From positions 8,680,001 through 8,744,000 of the forward strand of contig NC_079883.1 of the NCBI RefSeq assembly GCF_029227915.1: DNA of 64,000 bases, read 5' to 3'. Shown here one piece after another: positions 37,631-54,026 of this stretch (its first letter is position 1; the number at the start of each line of letters is the position of its first letter). Below the pieces are notes generated by a model, which saw nothing but the letters and a program-made list of their open reading frames with translations, did not search any database and was not told the DNA's origin. The position numbers were made by a program, and so were the translations under genes. This stretch comes from Hydractinia symbiolongicarpus. Lineage: Eukaryota > Cnidaria > Hydrozoa > Anthoathecata > Hydractiniidae.

Positions 37631-38182
37631 ATGAGTGAAGCAGCTTCTCCAAAGAAAATCGCACCCAAGAAGAAACCTGCTGCAAAGAAGACAGCTGATC
37701 ACCCTAAATATGTGGACATGATCAAGGCTGCTATCGCTACCCTAAAGGAACGCGGTGGTTCATCTCGCCAAGCTATTACAAAATATATTCATGCAAATTA
37801 CAAAGTTGCTGAAAACTCAGATCATCATCTGAAAATGGCTCTTAAACGAGGAGTAACATCAGGCGATTTGATTCAAACTAAAGGCACTGGTGCTTCTGGA
37901 TCATTCAAGCTAGGTCAGGTAAAAAAAGAAAAACCTAAGAAAAAGGCCGCAGCAAAAAAGCCAACGGCAAAGAAGCCTACTGCAAAGAAAAGTACACCAA
38001 AAAAGAAGCCAGCAAAGAAGAGCACGCCAAAGAAAGCAGCAAAGAAGCCTGCCACAAAGAAAGCCTCGGCTAAGAAACCAGCAGCTAAGAAACCCACAAA
38101 GAAGCCTGTTGCTAAAAAACCTGCAGCAAAGAAGGTCAAAAAGACTCCCAAAAAGGCAGCAAAGAAGACCGCAAAAAAATAA
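37631..38182 (+). CDS. H1: Histone H1, unit R6
   Basis: Intact 183-aa copy. Confidence 0.97.
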   Translation: MSEAASPKKIAPKKKPAAKKTADHPKYVDMIKAAIATLKERGGSSRQAITKYIHANYKVAENSDHHLKMALKRGVTSGDLIQTKGTGASGSFKLGQVKKEKPKKKAAAKKPTAKKPTAKKSTPKKKPAKKSTPKKAAKKPATKKASAKKPAAKKPTKKPVAKKPAAKKVKKTPKKAAKKTAKK

Positions 38183-38543
38183 TTTGTGTGTATCTGGCTA
38201 TTACATTAACAAACGGCTATTTTTATAGCCACACATTTACAAAAAAACATTATCTTGGTACAAAGTTAAACTTGTTTAAGTCACTTAAACAGTTAAAAAA
38301 GAGTAAATTTAAGATTAGATTCCCTAAGTTTAAGTATTTTCGTTTTTAAATTTCTTATTTTCTTGCTTTTACTTTTCTTGCCCTTCATATTTTTAACATT
38401 GTCAAACTTTATGTAGCATAAAATTTTTATGTAGCATAAAATTTAAACAGAAAGCAGGACAAAGTTTGATATAAAAAGCTAGCCGTAATATTTTTTATGG
38501 ATGTGTGGCTATAAAAATAGCCGTTTTTTGTTTGGTAAGATGC

Positions 38544-38957
<414 letters not shown>

Positions 38958-39435
38958 TTAAGAAGTCGATGTAGTACGGATACACAAGACGGTCTAAAAT
39001 GCACTATCGCGCCAAAGTTTTATTTCTCATATTGATTGACAGCTAAGGTTCAAAACAAACCATTTGATTGGTGCTAAGAAAGTAATTTCTGATTGGCTGC
39101 ATAATGACATTACGCTCATTACTTTAACATTTTTATAAAATCTGTGTTTTTTGGCTACGGGAAAACGGCTGTATCTTCTGATACACAAAAGCTTTTGACT
39201 TTTTTTTTTTTTAGTAAGTAGCAGAAGGTTTGGCGAATTCCAACGATGCCAAATTTATTGCCTTACTGAAACATTAAGACCACGAATTTTTAAAAAAACT
39301 ACAGTTTTACTTAAAAAAATGTACAAAATGTTCGGAACATTTTGTAATGACGCAACTCTATTGGTTAATTAGGGTGTTTCCACGAGCAGTAGGTAATTTT
39401 ATGGCCTCTTTTTAAAGCTGTCTGAATTCTGTTAA

Positions 39436-39792
<357 letters not shown>

Positions 39793-40252
39793 GCGTTGTC
39801 ATTGCTCAACAAAAACGGCTATTTTTATAGCCACAAATCTTTTAAAACATTACTTTGTGCACGCTTCCAAATTACACAATGTGTAAAGTCTTGTCACAGT
39901 TACATTTATTGCTATACGATACTATGTCATATATGACACAAAAAAAATTTAGAAATACTTTGTAGGGTTAATTTGCCTGGGAGTGTTTCCGTGAAAAGCT
40001 GGGTTAAGTTAAATGTAAGCAATAACATGGATCAATGTACTTGTCTTTTCTGCAAGTACAGCTAATAATACGTATGAAAAGTGAAGCTAATCCACACACA
40101 CATGGGGAAGTATTTTAAATGTAGGCTAGTGTTCTTAAGCACATTATTTAGAAGTTTTATTAACTTCGGTTAACTTGTAGTGACGCCAAGTAAATGTTTT
40201 TTTAAAGATGTGTGGTCTTAAAAAAGACCGTTTGTGTTTGGTAGACGTTGGT

Positions 40253-40657
40253 TTACTTGCTGCTTGTGTATTTTGTGACGGCTTTTGTTCCTTCACTGAC
40301 TGCGTGTTTTGCAAGTTCTCCAGGCAAGAGAAGACGTACTGCGGTTTGAATTTCACGAGAAGAGATGGTCGACTTTTTGTTTTGAAGAGCCAAACGCGAA
40401 GCTTCGGAAGCAATGCGCTCAAAGATGTCGTTGACAAATGAGTTCATGATGCTCATAGCTTTGCTTGAAACTCCGACATCTGGGTGAACTTGTTTCAAAA
40501 CATTGTAGATGTAAATAGCATAACTTTCCTTTCTCTTTCTCTTGCGTTTCTTTTCACCAGTTCCACCAATCTTTCCTCCTTTTTTGCCGGCTCTTTTTTC
40601 ACCTTTCTTGGCTACTTTAGGTGCCTGTTTTCCTCCTTTAGCTGCTGCGTCAGACAT
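40253..40657 (-). CDS. H2B: Histone H2B, unit R7
   Basis: Intact 134-aa copy. Confidence 0.98.
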   Translation of the reverse strand: MSDAAAKGGKQAPKVAKKGEKRAGKKGGKIGGTGEKKRKRKRKESYAIYIYNVLKQVHPDVGVSSKAMSIMNSFVNDIFERIASEASRLALQNKKSTISSREIQTAVRLLLPGELAKHAVSEGTKAVTKYTSSK

Positions 40658-40941
40658 GGTTAAAAATTTTTGCTACTTAACTTGTAAATAAGCATTAAAC
40701 TGCAAGTCAAAACTTTTTGTTTATAAGTAAAAAAATCGGATCGAATTCGATCCGAAAACGCCGATACGCAATTTAATTGGTTAAAAAAAAAATCTTTTGT
40801 TTAATACTTAATTATGATTGGTTAAAAAAACATGATTTCGATCCTATTTTTATGATGAAAAAACGAGTAAAGTTTATTTCGTTAACACTTACGTTAAATA
40901 TTCGTACGTTTTTGTATTAACTTACAAATCAAATCGCAGTT

Positions 40942-41322
40942 ATGTCTGGACGTGGAAAAGGTGGAAAAGCTAAGGCTAAAGCCAAGACAAGATCCTCAAG
41001 AGCTGGACTTCAATTTCCAGTCGGTAGAGTGCATAGATTCCTTCGTAGAGGGCACTATGCTAACCGAATTGGATCTGGAGCACCAGTTTACTTAGCAGCC
41101 GTCTTGGAATATTTATCTGCTGAGATATTGGAGTTGGCTGGTAACGCAGCAAGAGACAACAAAAAAGCTAGGATTATTCCAAGACATTTACAATTGGCTG
41201 TTCGTAATGATGAAGAATTAAACAAACTTTTGAGCGGTGTAACCATTGCAGCTGGTGGTGTTTTGCCAAACATTCAAGCTGTCTTACTCCCAAAGAAGAA
41301 CGACAAAGGACAGAAGAAGTAA
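40942..41322 (+). CDS. H2A: Histone H2A, unit R7
   Basis: Intact 126-aa copy. Confidence 0.98.
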   Translation: MSGRGKGGKAKAKAKTRSSRAGLQFPVGRVHRFLRRGHYANRIGSGAPVYLAAVLEYLSAEILELAGNAARDNKKARIIPRHLQLAVRNDEELNKLLSGVTIAAGGVLPNIQAVLLPKKNDKGQKK

Positions 41323-41519
41323 ACCGCTACACTCAGAAAACAACGGCTATTTTTATAGCCACACATCTTTAAAAAAACATTGTTTTTTTCACAAAACTAT
41401 AACCTTAAAGTCTAATAGATAATCCATGCATACGCCTTGTCCTAAGTAACTCAAAGAAATTAAATAAAAAAATTTGATCACAACGTCAAAATAAATTGCA
41501 CGTATTTGCACCTACTAAT

Positions 41520-41639
41520 GTCTACGGCCATACCACGATGAACACACCCGTTCTCGTCTGATCACGGAAGTTAAGCATCGTCGGGCCGGGATAGTACTTG
41601 GATGGGGGACCGCCTGGGAACTCCCGGTGTCGTAGGCTT
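41520..41639 (+). rRNA. 5S rRNA: 5S rRNA, unit R7
   Basis: Full-length, identical to the reference. Confidence 0.97.
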
Positions 41640-41965
41640 TTCATTTTCATTTGCTGTGATATATTTCTTGTTATAACAATTAAGGAACGTGGCGGTTGTT
41701 GAAAGTGTTTCCTATGACATTTTCCTACGACATTTTCAGGTGATAGTACGAGAAAAAAGAGCTTTCAAATGCATACAAACTCGATCTATTGCCGATCATC
41801 CAATAACCCTGACGGAATGGCAAATAAAATAAAATTCCGCCGCCTTCCGAGGACTTATATCGCAATCACGTTTCGTAACAGCCAAGCGAGGTTTTACCTT
41901 AGCGTTTAAGTCACCACCGACATTTGGCCGCGCAACTTTTCTAAGCTCATTCATTTTGACTTAAG

Positions 41966-42131
41966 GAGGGGGCGAGCGCGGACGCAGGCCCCCACTACCA
42001 GAAATTGTACGGTCGAGTTACTGACGTTTGCAGTAATCGCAGAGGTCAGCCCAAGCGTAGTGCAATGCAAGAGCCTCACTCTGGAAGAAAACCCTCATTG
42101 ATCAGTCTTTACTTCCCCGTCAGGTAAGTAT
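41966..42131 (-). ncRNA. U1: U1 snRNA, unit R7
   Basis: Full-length, identical to the reference. Confidence 0.95.
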
Positions 42132-42320
42132 GAGTTGGAACTGCACCGTAGCATGAGGGTACCCTTCAAAGTTTGTTAATGCTTGTGGCTTGAGTGTGTT
42201 ATAAACTGCCGTGTCGCGGGGCATAGGCTGTATTCTCCCCCAGTGTACGCGTTTTGTTCCCGCCGTAGACTATGCAGAGTGCCGTCGGAAAGAGGACTGC
42301 TATTATTCTTTTATTGCTTA

Positions 42321-42508
42321 TGTGGGCCGCCATCGGTAATAGTGCAACACCAAGGCAACCCGTGGTCACGGCGTGAATGAATCCACCTCCATGACCCAAG
42401 GCCAAAAATCAGATTAATATACTGACCATTCAGAGAATGGCCTACCAGATATTAAACTGATAAGAACAGATACTACACTTGATCTTAGCCATTAGGCCGA
42501 GAAGCGAT
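42321..42508 (-). ncRNA. U2: U2 snRNA, unit R7
   Basis: Full-length, identical to the reference. Confidence 0.95.
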
Positions 42509-42830
42509 AAAGAACAAGCGTTGCCATGATAGGCATCGTCCACACACCGTAACTGCTTGTGGAGCATGTCACGTTACTGTAAAGCTTACAACTGTCACCG
42601 CGTACGGATGGACGGCGACATAGTAAAAATCACGGCTGTTGATTTAGCCGTAGGATGGAGAGCGACTGTAGCGAGTGGATGGTAACTTACATGAATGCTA
42701 ACAAAGGCGACGATACTAAGTGCGTGATATTACTTTCCAATATGTCTGCGTACATTCCGTTTATCAACGCATTACGCCAGAACGTGCGCGCGCGTTACAC
42801 AGTAGACCATGCAGCCGAAATGCGACAGTG

Positions 42831-42903
42831 CGACCCTGCCAGGAGTCGAACCTGGAATCCCCTGATTCGTAGTCAGATGCCTTATCCATTGGGCCACAGG
42901 GCC
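42831..42903 (-). tRNA. tRNA-Arg(ACG): tRNA-Arg (ACG), unit R7
   Basis: Complete 73-nt gene. Confidence 0.95.
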
Positions 42904-43482
42904 ATGCTTATGACTTCGCCCCATCGTCATTTTGGCTTGCGCATTCGTTTTACTTACGACAGAATTCTTCGTGTTTGTAGCCATGAAAGAAAGGGACTTC
43001 TGTGAGTGAATTTTTTTACTGTGGTCTAATAAAAAAGTCGAAACGCAGTGCCCAATATATGAATTGCTCCTAATAGCCGGAAACAGGCCGTGTCGATGAT
43101 GTAGGCCGACATACGCAACGCAAACCAAAGAACGCTTTATGAAAATCCTAACACGAGCGCGGAAGAAGCCCAAATTAACAGACTAGATGTAATGCTGAAG
43201 ACCTCAAACTCCAGCAGCTTCTCTTGCAGACTATTGCGTCGTACTACAAATAAAAATTAACATGCTTTCGCATAGTCGCGGCACCCAAAACGGACATTAT
43301 ACGATGTACAGAAACACACATTTCTGTTTTCGCGCCAAATCAATTCCCGGGAGTGGTACTTTTACGTCCGCATACTTCGCACCGTCTTAAATTATATCTC
43401 ATTTACACGGTAATGTTTAGTATACTTCTACTGTGATAACAAGCATCGTTTATCGTTGGATTGTTGTAAGAAAACATTAAAA

Positions 43483-44034
43483 ATGAGTGAAGCAGCTTCT
43501 CCAAAGAAAATCGCACCCAAGAAGAAACCTGCTGCAAAGAAGACAGCTGATCACCCTAAATATGTGGACATGATCAAGGCTGCTATCGCTACCCTAAAGG
43601 AACGCGGTGGTTCATCTCGCCAAGCTATTACAAAATATATTCATGCAAATTACAAAGTTGCTGAAAACTCAGATCATCATCTGAAAATGGCTCTTAAACG
43701 AGGAGTAACATCAGGCGATTTGATTCAAACTAAAGGCACTGGTGCTTCTGGATCATTCAAGCTAGGTCAGGTAAAAAAAGAAAAACCTAAGAAAAAGGCC
43801 GCAGCAAAAAAGCCAACGGCAAAGAAGCCTACTGCAAAGAAAAGTACACCAAAAAAGAAGCCAGCAAAGAAGAGCACGCCAAAGAAAGCAGCAAAGAAGC
43901 CTGCCACAAAGAAAGCCTCGGCTAAGAAACCAGCAGCTAAGAAACCCACAAAGAAGCCTGTTGCTAAAAAACCTGCAGCAAAGAAGGTCAAAAAGACTCC
44001 CAAAAAGGCAGCAAAGAAGACCGCAAAAAAATAA
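43483..44034 (+). CDS. H1: Histone H1, unit R7
   Basis: Intact 183-aa copy. Confidence 0.97.
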   Translation: MSEAASPKKIAPKKKPAAKKTADHPKYVDMIKAAIATLKERGGSSRQAITKYIHANYKVAENSDHHLKMALKRGVTSGDLIQTKGTGASGSFKLGQVKKEKPKKKAAAKKPTAKKPTAKKSTPKKKPAKKSTPKKAAKKPATKKASAKKPAAKKPTKKPVAKKPAAKKVKKTPKKAAKKTAKK

Positions 44035-44395
44035 TTTGTGTGTATCTGGCTATTACATTAACAAACGGCTATTTTTATAGCCACACATTTACAAAAAAAC
44101 ATTATCTTGGTACAAAGTTAAACTTGTTTAAGTCACTTAAACAGTTAAAAAAGAGTAAATTTAAGATTAGATTCCCTAAGTTTAAGTATTTTCGTTTTTA
44201 AATTTCTTATTTTCTTGCTTTTACTTTTCTTGCCCTTCATATTTTTAACATTGTCAAACTTTATGTAGCATAAAATTTTTATGTAGCATAAAATTTAAAC
44301 AGAAAGCAGGACAAAGTTTGATATAAAAAGCTAGCCGTAATATTTTTTATGGATGTGTGGCTATAAAAATAGCCGTTTTTTGTTTGGTAAGATGC

Positions 44396-44809
<414 letters not shown>

Positions 44810-45287
44810 TTAAGAAGTCGATGTAGTACGGATACACAAGACGGTCTAAAATGCACTATCGCGCCAAAGTTTTATTTCTCATATTGATTGACAGCTAAGG
44901 TTCAAAACAAACCATTTGATTGGTGCTAAGAAAGTAATTTCTGATTGGCTGCATAATGACATTACGCTCATTACTTTAACATTTTTATAAAATCTGTGTT
45001 TTTTGGCTACGGGAAAACGGCTGTATCTTCTGATACACAAAAGCTTTTGACTTTTTTTTTTTTTAGTAAGTAGCAGAAGGTTTGGCGAATTCCAACGATG
45101 CCAAATTTATTGCCTTACTGAAACATTAAGACCACGAATTTTTAAAAAAACTACAGTTTTACTTAAAAAAATGTACAAAATGTTCGGAACATTTTGTAAT
45201 GACGCAACTCTATTGGTTAATTAGGGTGTTTCCACGAGCAGTAGGTAATTTTATGGCCTCTTTTTAAAGCTGTCTGAATTCTGTTAA

Positions 45288-45644
<357 letters not shown>

Positions 45645-46106
45645 GCGTTGTCATTGCTCAACAAAAACGGCTATTTTTATAGCCACAAATCTTTTAAAAC
45701 ATTACTTTGTGCACGCTTCCAAATTACACAATGTGTAAAGTCTTGTCACAGTTACATTTATTGCTATACGATACTATGTCATATATGACACAAAAAAAAT
45801 TTAGAAATACTTTGTAGGGTTAATTTGCCTGGGAGTGTTTCCGTGAAAAGCTGGGTTAAGTTAAATGTAAGCAATAACATGGATCAATGTACTTGTCTTT
45901 TCTGCAAGTACAGCTAATAATACGTATGAAAAGTGAAGCTAATCCACACACACATGGGGAAGTATTTTAAATGTAGGCTAGTGTTCTTAAGCACATTATT
46001 TAGAAGTTTTATTAACTTCGGTTAACTTGTAGTGACGCCAAGTAAATGTTTTTTTAAAGATGTGTGGTCTTAAAAAAGACCGTTTGTGTGTTTGGTAGAC
46101 GTTGGT

Positions 46107-46511
46107 TTACTTGCTGCTTGTGTATTTTGTGACGGCTTTTGTTCCTTCACTGACTGCGTGTTTTGCAAGTTCTCCAGGCAAGAGAAGACGTACTGCGGTT
46201 TGAATTTCACGAGAAGAGATGGTCGACTTTTTGTTTTGAAGAGCCAAACGCGAAGCTTCGGAAGCAATGCGCTCAAAGATGTCGTTGACAAATGAGTTCA
46301 TGATGCTCATAGCTTTGCTTGAAACTCCGACATCTGGGTGAACTTGTTTCAAAACATTGTAGATGTAAATAGCATAACTTTCCTTTCTCTTTCTCTTGCG
46401 TTTCTTTTCACCAGTTCCACCAATCTTTCCTCCTTTTTTGCCGGCTCTTTTTTCACCTTTCTTGGCTACTTTAGGTGCCTGTTTTCCTCCTTTAGCTGCT
46501 GCGTCAGACAT
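46107..46511 (-). CDS. H2B: Histone H2B, unit R8
   Basis: Intact 134-aa copy; stop-to-stem-loop distance is 2 bases longer than in other units. Confidence 0.98.
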   Translation of the reverse strand: MSDAAAKGGKQAPKVAKKGEKRAGKKGGKIGGTGEKKRKRKRKESYAIYIYNVLKQVHPDVGVSSKAMSIMNSFVNDIFERIASEASRLALQNKKSTISSREIQTAVRLLLPGELAKHAVSEGTKAVTKYTSSK

Positions 46512-46795
46512 GGTTAAAAATTTTTGCTACTTAACTTGTAAATAAGCATTAAACTGCAAGTCAAAACTTTTTGTTTATAAGTAAAAAAATCGGATCGAAT
46601 TCGATCCGAAAACGCCGATACGCAATTTAATTGGTTAAAAAAAAAATCTTTTGTTTAATACTTAATTATGATTGGTTAAAAAAACATGATTTCGATCCTA
46701 TTTTTATGATGAAAAAACGAGTAAAGTTTATTTCGTTAACACTTACGTTAAATATTCGTACGTTTTTGTATTAACTTACAAATCAAATCGCAGTT

Positions 46796-47176
46796 ATGTC
46801 TGGACGTGGAAAAGGTGGAAAAGCTAAGGCTAAAGCCAAGACAAGATCCTCAAGAGCTGGACTTCAATTTCCAGTCGGTAGAGTGCATAGATTCCTTCGT
46901 AGAGGGCACTATGCTAACCGAATTGGATCTGGAGCACCAGTTTACTTAGCAGCCGTCTTGGAATATTTATCTGCTGAGATATTGGAGTTGGCTGGTAACG
47001 CAGCAAGAGACAACAAAAAAGCTAGGATTATTCCAAGACATTTACAATTGGCTGTTCGTAATGATGAAGAATTAAACAAACTTTTGAGCGGTGTAACCAT
47101 TGCAGCTGGTGGTGTTTTGCCAAACATTCAAGCTGTCTTACTCCCAAAGAAGAACGACAAAGGACAGAAGAAGTAA
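46796..47176 (+). CDS. H2A: Histone H2A, unit R8
   Basis: Intact 126-aa copy. Confidence 0.98.
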   Translation: MSGRGKGGKAKAKAKTRSSRAGLQFPVGRVHRFLRRGHYANRIGSGAPVYLAAVLEYLSAEILELAGNAARDNKKARIIPRHLQLAVRNDEELNKLLSGVTIAAGGVLPNIQAVLLPKKNDKGQKK

Positions 47177-47373
47177 ACCGCTACACTCAGAAAACAACGG
47201 CTATTTTTATAGCCACACATCTTTAAAAAAACATTGTTTTTTTCACAAAACTATAACCTTAAAGTCTAATAGATAATCCATGCATACGCCTTGTCCTAAG
47301 TAACTCAAAGAAATTAAATAAAAAAATTTGATCACAACGTCAAAATAAATTGCACGTATTTGCACCTACTAAT

Positions 47374-47493
47374 GTCTACGGCCATACCACGATGAACACA
47401 CCCGTTCTCGTCTGATCACGGAAGTTAAGCATCGTCGGGCCGGGATAGTACTTGGATGGGGGACCGCCTGGGAACTCCCGGTGTCGTAGGCTT
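47374..47493 (+). rRNA. 5S rRNA: 5S rRNA, unit R8
   Basis: Full-length, identical to the reference. Confidence 0.97.
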
Positions 47494-47819
47494 TTCATTT
47501 TCATTTGCTGTGATATATTTCTTGTTATAACAATTAAGGAACGTGGCGGTTGTTGAAAGTGTTTCCTATGACATTTTCCTACGACATTTTCAGGTGATAG
47601 TACGAGAAAAAAGAGCTTTCAAATGCATACAAACTCGATCTATTGCCGATCATCCAATAACCCTGACGGAATGGCAAATAAAATAAAATTCCGCCGCCTT
47701 CCGAGGACTTATATCGCAATCACGTTTCGTAACAGCCAAGCGAGGTTTTACCTTAGCGTTTAAGTCACCACCGACATTTGGCCGCGCAACTTTTCTAAGC
47801 TCATTCATTTTGACTTAAG

Positions 47820-47985
47820 GAGGGGGCGAGCGCGGACGCAGGCCCCCACTACCAGAAATTGTACGGTCGAGTTACTGACGTTTGCAGTAATCGCAGAGGT
47901 CAGCCCAAGCGTAGTGCAATGCAAGAGCCTCACTCTGGAAGAAAACCCTCATTGATCAGTCTTTACTTCCCCGTCAGGTAAGTAT
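47820..47985 (-). ncRNA. U1: U1 snRNA, unit R8
   Basis: Full-length, identical to the reference. Confidence 0.95.
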
Positions 47986-48174
47986 GAGTTGGAACTGCAC
48001 CGTAGCATGAGGGTACCCTTCAAAGTTTGTTAATGCTTGTGGCTTGAGTGTGTTATAAACTGCCGTGTCGCGGGGCATAGGCTGTATTCTCCCCCAGTGT
48101 ACGCGTTTTGTTCCCGCCGTAGACTATGCAGAGTGCCGTCGGAAAGAGGACTGCTATTATTCTTTTATTGCTTA

Positions 48175-48362
48175 TGTGGGCCGCCATCGGTAATAGTGCA
48201 ACACCAAGGCAACCCGTGGTCACGGCGTGAATGAATCCACCTCCATGACCCAAGGCCAAAAATCAGATTAATATACTGACCATTCAGAGAATGGCCTACC
48301 AGATATTAAACTGATAAGAACAGATACTACACTTGATCTTAGCCATTAGGCCGAGAAGCGAT
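48175..48362 (-). ncRNA. U2: U2 snRNA, unit R8
   Basis: Full-length, identical to the reference. Confidence 0.95.
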
Positions 48363-48684
48363 AAAGAACAAGCGTTGCCATGATAGGCATCGTCCACACA
48401 CCGTAACTGCTTGTGGAGCATGTCACGTTACTGTAAAGCTTACAACTGTCACCGCGTACGGATGGACGGCGACATAGTAAAAATCACGGCTGTTGATTTA
48501 GCCGTAGGATGGAGAGCGACTGTAGCGAGTGGATGGTAACTTACATGAATGCTAACAAAGGCGACGATACTAAGTGCGTGATATTACTTTCCAATATGTC
48601 TGCGTACATTCCGTTTATCAACGCATTACGCCAGAACGTGCGCGCGCGTTACACAGTAGACCATGCAGCCGAAATGCGACAGTG

Positions 48685-48757
48685 CGACCCTGCCAGGAGT
48701 CGAACCTGGAATCCCCTGATTCGTAGTCAGATGCCTTATCCATTGGGCCACAGGGCC
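48685..48757 (-). tRNA. tRNA-Arg(ACG): tRNA-Arg (ACG), unit R8
   Basis: Complete 73-nt gene. Confidence 0.95.
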
Positions 48758-49336
48758 ATGCTTATGACTTCGCCCCATCGTCATTTTGGCTTGCGCATTC
48801 GTTTTACTTACGACAGAATTCTTCGTGTTTGTAGCCATGAAAGAAAGGGACTTCTGTGAGTGAATTTTTTTACTGTGGTCTAATAAAAAAGTCGAAACGC
48901 AGTGCCCAATATATGAATTGCTCCTAATAGCCGGAAACAGGCCGTGTCGATGATGTAGGCCGACATACGCAACGCAAACCAAAGAACGCTTTATGAAAAT
49001 CCTAACACGAGCGCGGAAGAAGCCCAAATTAACAGACTAGATGTAATGCTGAAGACCTCAAACTCCAGCAGCTTCTCTTGCAGACTATTGCGTCGTACTA
49101 CAAATAAAAATTAACATGCTTTCGCATAGTCGCGGCACCCAAAACGGACATTATACGATGTACAGAAACACACATTTCTGTTTTCGCGCCAAATCAATTC
49201 CCGGGAGTGGTACTTTTACGTCCGCATACTTCGCACCGTCTTAAATTATATCTCATTTACACGGTAATGTTTAGTATACTTCTACTGTGATAACAAGCAT
49301 CGTTTATCGTTGGATTGTTGTAAGAAAACATTAAAA

Positions 49337-49888
49337 ATGAGTGAAGCAGCTTCTCCAAAGAAAATCGCACCCAAGAAGAAACCTGCTGCAAAGAAGACAG
49401 CTGATCACCCTAAATATGTGGACATGATCAAGGCTGCTATCGCTACCCTAAAGGAACGCGGTGGTTCATCTCGCCAAGCTATTACAAAATATATTCATGC
49501 AAATTACAAAGTTGCTGAAAACTCAGATCATCATCTGAAAATGGCTCTTAAACGAGGAGTAACATCAGGCGATTTGATTCAAACTAAAGGCACTGGTGCT
49601 TCTGGATCATTCAAGCTAGGTCAGGTAAAAAAAGAAAAACCTAAGAAAAAGGCCGCAGCAAAAAAGCCAACGGCAAAGAAGCCTACTGCAAAGAAAAGTA
49701 CACCAAAAAAGAAGCCAGCAAAGAAGAGCACGCCAAAGAAAGCAGCAAAGAAGCCTGCCACAAAGAAAGCCTCGGCTAAGAAACCAGCAGCTAAGAAACC
49801 CACAAAGAAGCCTGTTGCTAAAAAACCTGCAGCAAAGAAGGTCAAAAAGACTCCCAAAAAGGCAGCAAAGAAGACCGCAAAAAAATAA
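49337..49888 (+). CDS. H1: Histone H1, unit R8
   Basis: Intact 183-aa copy. Confidence 0.97.
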   Translation: MSEAASPKKIAPKKKPAAKKTADHPKYVDMIKAAIATLKERGGSSRQAITKYIHANYKVAENSDHHLKMALKRGVTSGDLIQTKGTGASGSFKLGQVKKEKPKKKAAAKKPTAKKPTAKKSTPKKKPAKKSTPKKAAKKPATKKASAKKPAAKKPTKKPVAKKPAAKKVKKTPKKAAKKTAKK

Positions 49889-50249
49889 TTTGTGTGTATC
49901 TGGCTATTACATTAACAAACGGCTATTTTTATAGCCACACATTTACAAAAAAACATTATCTTGGTACAAAGTTAAACTTGTTTAAGTCACTTAAACAGTT
50001 AAAAAAGAGTAAATTTAAGATTAGATTCCCTAAGTTTAAGTATTTTCGTTTTTAAATTTCTTATTTTCTTGCTTTTACTTTTCTTGCCCTTCATATTTTT
50101 AACATTGTCAAACTTTATGTAGCATAAAATTTTTATGTAGCATAAAATTTAAACAGAAAGCAGGACAAAGTTTGATATAAAAAGCTAGCCGTAATATTTT
50201 TTATGGATGTGTGGCTATAAAAATAGCCGTTTTTTGTTTGGTAAGATGC

Positions 50250-50663
<414 letters not shown>

Positions 50664-51141
50664 TTAAGAAGTCGATGTAGTACGGATACACAAGACGGTC
50701 TAAAATGCACTATCGCGCCAAAGTTTTATTTCTCATATTGATTGACAGCTAAGGTTCAAAACAAACCATTTGATTGGTGCTAAGAAAGTAATTTCTGATT
50801 GGCTGCATAATGACATTACGCTCATTACTTTAACATTTTTATAAAATCTGTGTTTTTTGGCTACGGGAAAACGGCTGTATCTTCTGATACACAAAAGCTT
50901 TTGACTTTTTTTTTTTTTAGTAAGTAGCAGAAGGTTTGGCGAATTCCAACGATGCCAAATTTATTGCCTTACTGAAACATTAAGACCACGAATTTTTAAA
51001 AAAACTACAGTTTTACTTAAAAAAATGTACAAAATGTTCGGAACATTTTGTAATGACGCAACTCTATTGGTTAATTAGGGTGTTTCCACGAGCAGTAGGT
51101 AATTTTATGGCCTCTTTTTAAAGCTGTCTGAATTCTGTTAA

Positions 51142-51498
<357 letters not shown>

Positions 51499-51958
51499 GC
51501 GTTGTCATTGCTCAACAAAAACGGCTATTTTTATAGCCACAAATCTTTTAAAACATTACTTTGTGCACGCTTCCAAATTACACAATGTGTAAAGTCTTGT
51601 CACAGTTACATTTATTGCTATACGATACTATGTCATATATGACACAAAAAAAATTTAGAAATACTTTGTAGGGTTAATTTGCCTGGGAGTGTTTCCGTGA
51701 AAAGCTGGGTTAAGTTAAATGTAAGCAATAACATGGATCAATGTACTTGTCTTTTCTGCAAGTACAGCTAATAATACGTATGAAAAGTGAAGCTAATCCA
51801 CACACACATGGGGAAGTATTTTAAATGTAGGCTAGTGTTCTTAAGCACATTATTTAGAAGTTTTATTAACTTCGGTTAACTTGTAGTGACGCCAAGTAAA
51901 TGTTTTTTTAAAGATGTGTGGTCTTAAAAAAGACCGTTTGTGTTTGGTAGACGTTGGT

Positions 51959-52363
51959 TTACTTGCTGCTTGTGTATTTTGTGACGGCTTTTGTTCCTTC
52001 ACTGACTGCGTGTTTTGCAAGTTCTCCAGGCAAGAGAAGACGTACTGCGGTTTGAATTTCACGAGAAGAGATGGTCGACTTTTTGTTTTGAAGAGCCAAA
52101 CGCGAAGCTTCGGAAGCAATGCGCTCAAAGATGTCGTTGACAAATGAGTTCATGATGCTCATAGCTTTGCTTGAAACTCCGACATCTGGGTGAACTTGTT
52201 TCAAAACATTGTAGATGTAAATAGCATAACTTTCCTTTCTCTTTCTCTTGCGTTTCTTTTCACCAGTTCCACCAATCTTTCCTCCTTTTTTGCCGGCTCT
52301 TTTTTCACCTTTCTTGGCTACTTTAGGTGCCTGTTTTCCTCCTTTAGCTGCTGCGTCAGACAT
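51959..52363 (-). CDS. H2B: Histone H2B, unit R9
   Basis: Intact 134-aa copy. Confidence 0.98.
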   Translation of the reverse strand: MSDAAAKGGKQAPKVAKKGEKRAGKKGGKIGGTGEKKRKRKRKESYAIYIYNVLKQVHPDVGVSSKAMSIMNSFVNDIFERIASEASRLALQNKKSTISSREIQTAVRLLLPGELAKHAVSEGTKAVTKYTSSK

Positions 52364-52647
52364 GGTTAAAAATTTTTGCTACTTAACTTGTAAATAAGCA
52401 TTAAACTGCAAGTCAAAACTTTTTGTTTATAAGTAAAAAAATCGGATCGAATTCGATCCGAAAACGCCGATACGCAATTTAATTGGTTAAAAAAAAAATC
52501 TTTTGTTTAATACTTAATTATGATTGGTTAAAAAAACATGATTTCGATCCTATTTTTATGATGAAAAAACGAGTAAAGTTTATTTCGTTAACACTTACGT
52601 TAAATATTCGTACGTTTTTGTATTAACTTACAAATCAAATCGCAGTT

Positions 52648-53028
52648 ATGTCTGGACGTGGAAAAGGTGGAAAAGCTAAGGCTAAAGCCAAGACAAGATC
52701 CTCAAGAGCTGGACTTCAATTTCCAGTCGGTAGAGTGCATAGATTCCTTCGTAGAGGGCACTATGCTAACCGAATTGGATCTGGAGCACCAGTTTACTTA
52801 GCAGCCGTCTTGGAATATTTATCTGCTGAGATATTGGAGTTGGCTGGTAACGCAGCAAGAGACAACAAAAAAGCTAGGATTATTCCAAGACATTTACAAT
52901 TGGCTGTTCGTAATGATGAAGAATTAAACAAACTTTTGAGCGGTGTAACCATTGCAGCTGGTGGTGTTTTGCCAAACATTCAAGCTGTCTTACTCCCAAA
53001 GAAGAACGACAAAGGACAGAAGAAGTAA
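52648..53028 (+). CDS. H2A: Histone H2A, unit R9
   Basis: Intact 126-aa copy. Confidence 0.98.
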   Translation: MSGRGKGGKAKAKAKTRSSRAGLQFPVGRVHRFLRRGHYANRIGSGAPVYLAAVLEYLSAEILELAGNAARDNKKARIIPRHLQLAVRNDEELNKLLSGVTIAAGGVLPNIQAVLLPKKNDKGQKK

Positions 53029-53225
53029 ACCGCTACACTCAGAAAACAACGGCTATTTTTATAGCCACACATCTTTAAAAAAACATTGTTTTTTTCACAA
53101 AACTATAACCTTAAAGTCTAATAGATAATCCATGCATACGCCTTGTCCTAAGTAACTCAAAGAAATTAAATAAAAAAATTTGATCACAACGTCAAAATAA
53201 ATTGCACGTATTTGCACCTACTAAT

Positions 53226-53345
53226 GTCTACGGCCATACCACGATGAACACACCCGTTCTCGTCTGATCACGGAAGTTAAGCATCGTCGGGCCGGGATAG
53301 TACTTGGATGGGGGACCGCCTGGGAACTCCCGGTGTCGTAGGCTT
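53226..53345 (+). rRNA. 5S rRNA: 5S rRNA, unit R9
   Basis: Full-length, identical to the reference. Confidence 0.97.
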
Positions 53346-53671
53346 TTCATTTTCATTTGCTGTGATATATTTCTTGTTATAACAATTAAGGAACGTGGCG
53401 GTTGTTGAAAGTGTTTCCTATGACATTTTCCTACGACATTTTCAGGTGATAGTACGAGAAAAAAGAGCTTTCAAATGCATACAAACTCGATCTATTGCCG
53501 ATCATCCAATAACCCTGACGGAATGGCAAATAAAATAAAATTCCGCCGCCTTCCGAGGACTTATATCGCAATCACGTTTCGTAACAGCCAAGCGAGGTTT
53601 TACCTTAGCGTTTAAGTCACCACCGACATTTGGCCGCGCAACTTTTCTAAGCTCATTCATTTTGACTTAAG

Positions 53672-53837
53672 GAGGGGGCGAGCGCGGACGCAGGCCCCCA
53701 CTACCAGAAATTGTACGGTCGAGTTACTGACGTTTGCAGTAATCGCAGAGGTCAGCCCAAGCGTAGTGCAATGCAAGAGCCTCACTCTGGAAGAAAACCC
53801 TCATTGATCAGTCTTTACTTCCCCGTCAGGTAAGTAT
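53672..53837 (-). ncRNA. U1: U1 snRNA, unit R9
   Basis: Full-length, identical to the reference. Confidence 0.95.
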
Positions 53838-54026
53838 GAGTTGGAACTGCACCGTAGCATGAGGGTACCCTTCAAAGTTTGTTAATGCTTGTGGCTTGAG
53901 TGTGTTATAAACTGCCGTGTCGCGGGGCATAGGCTGTATTCTCCCCCAGTGTACGCGTTTTGTTCCCGCCGTAGACTATGCAGAGTGCCGTCGGAAAGAG
54001 GACTGCTATTATTCTTTTATTGCTTA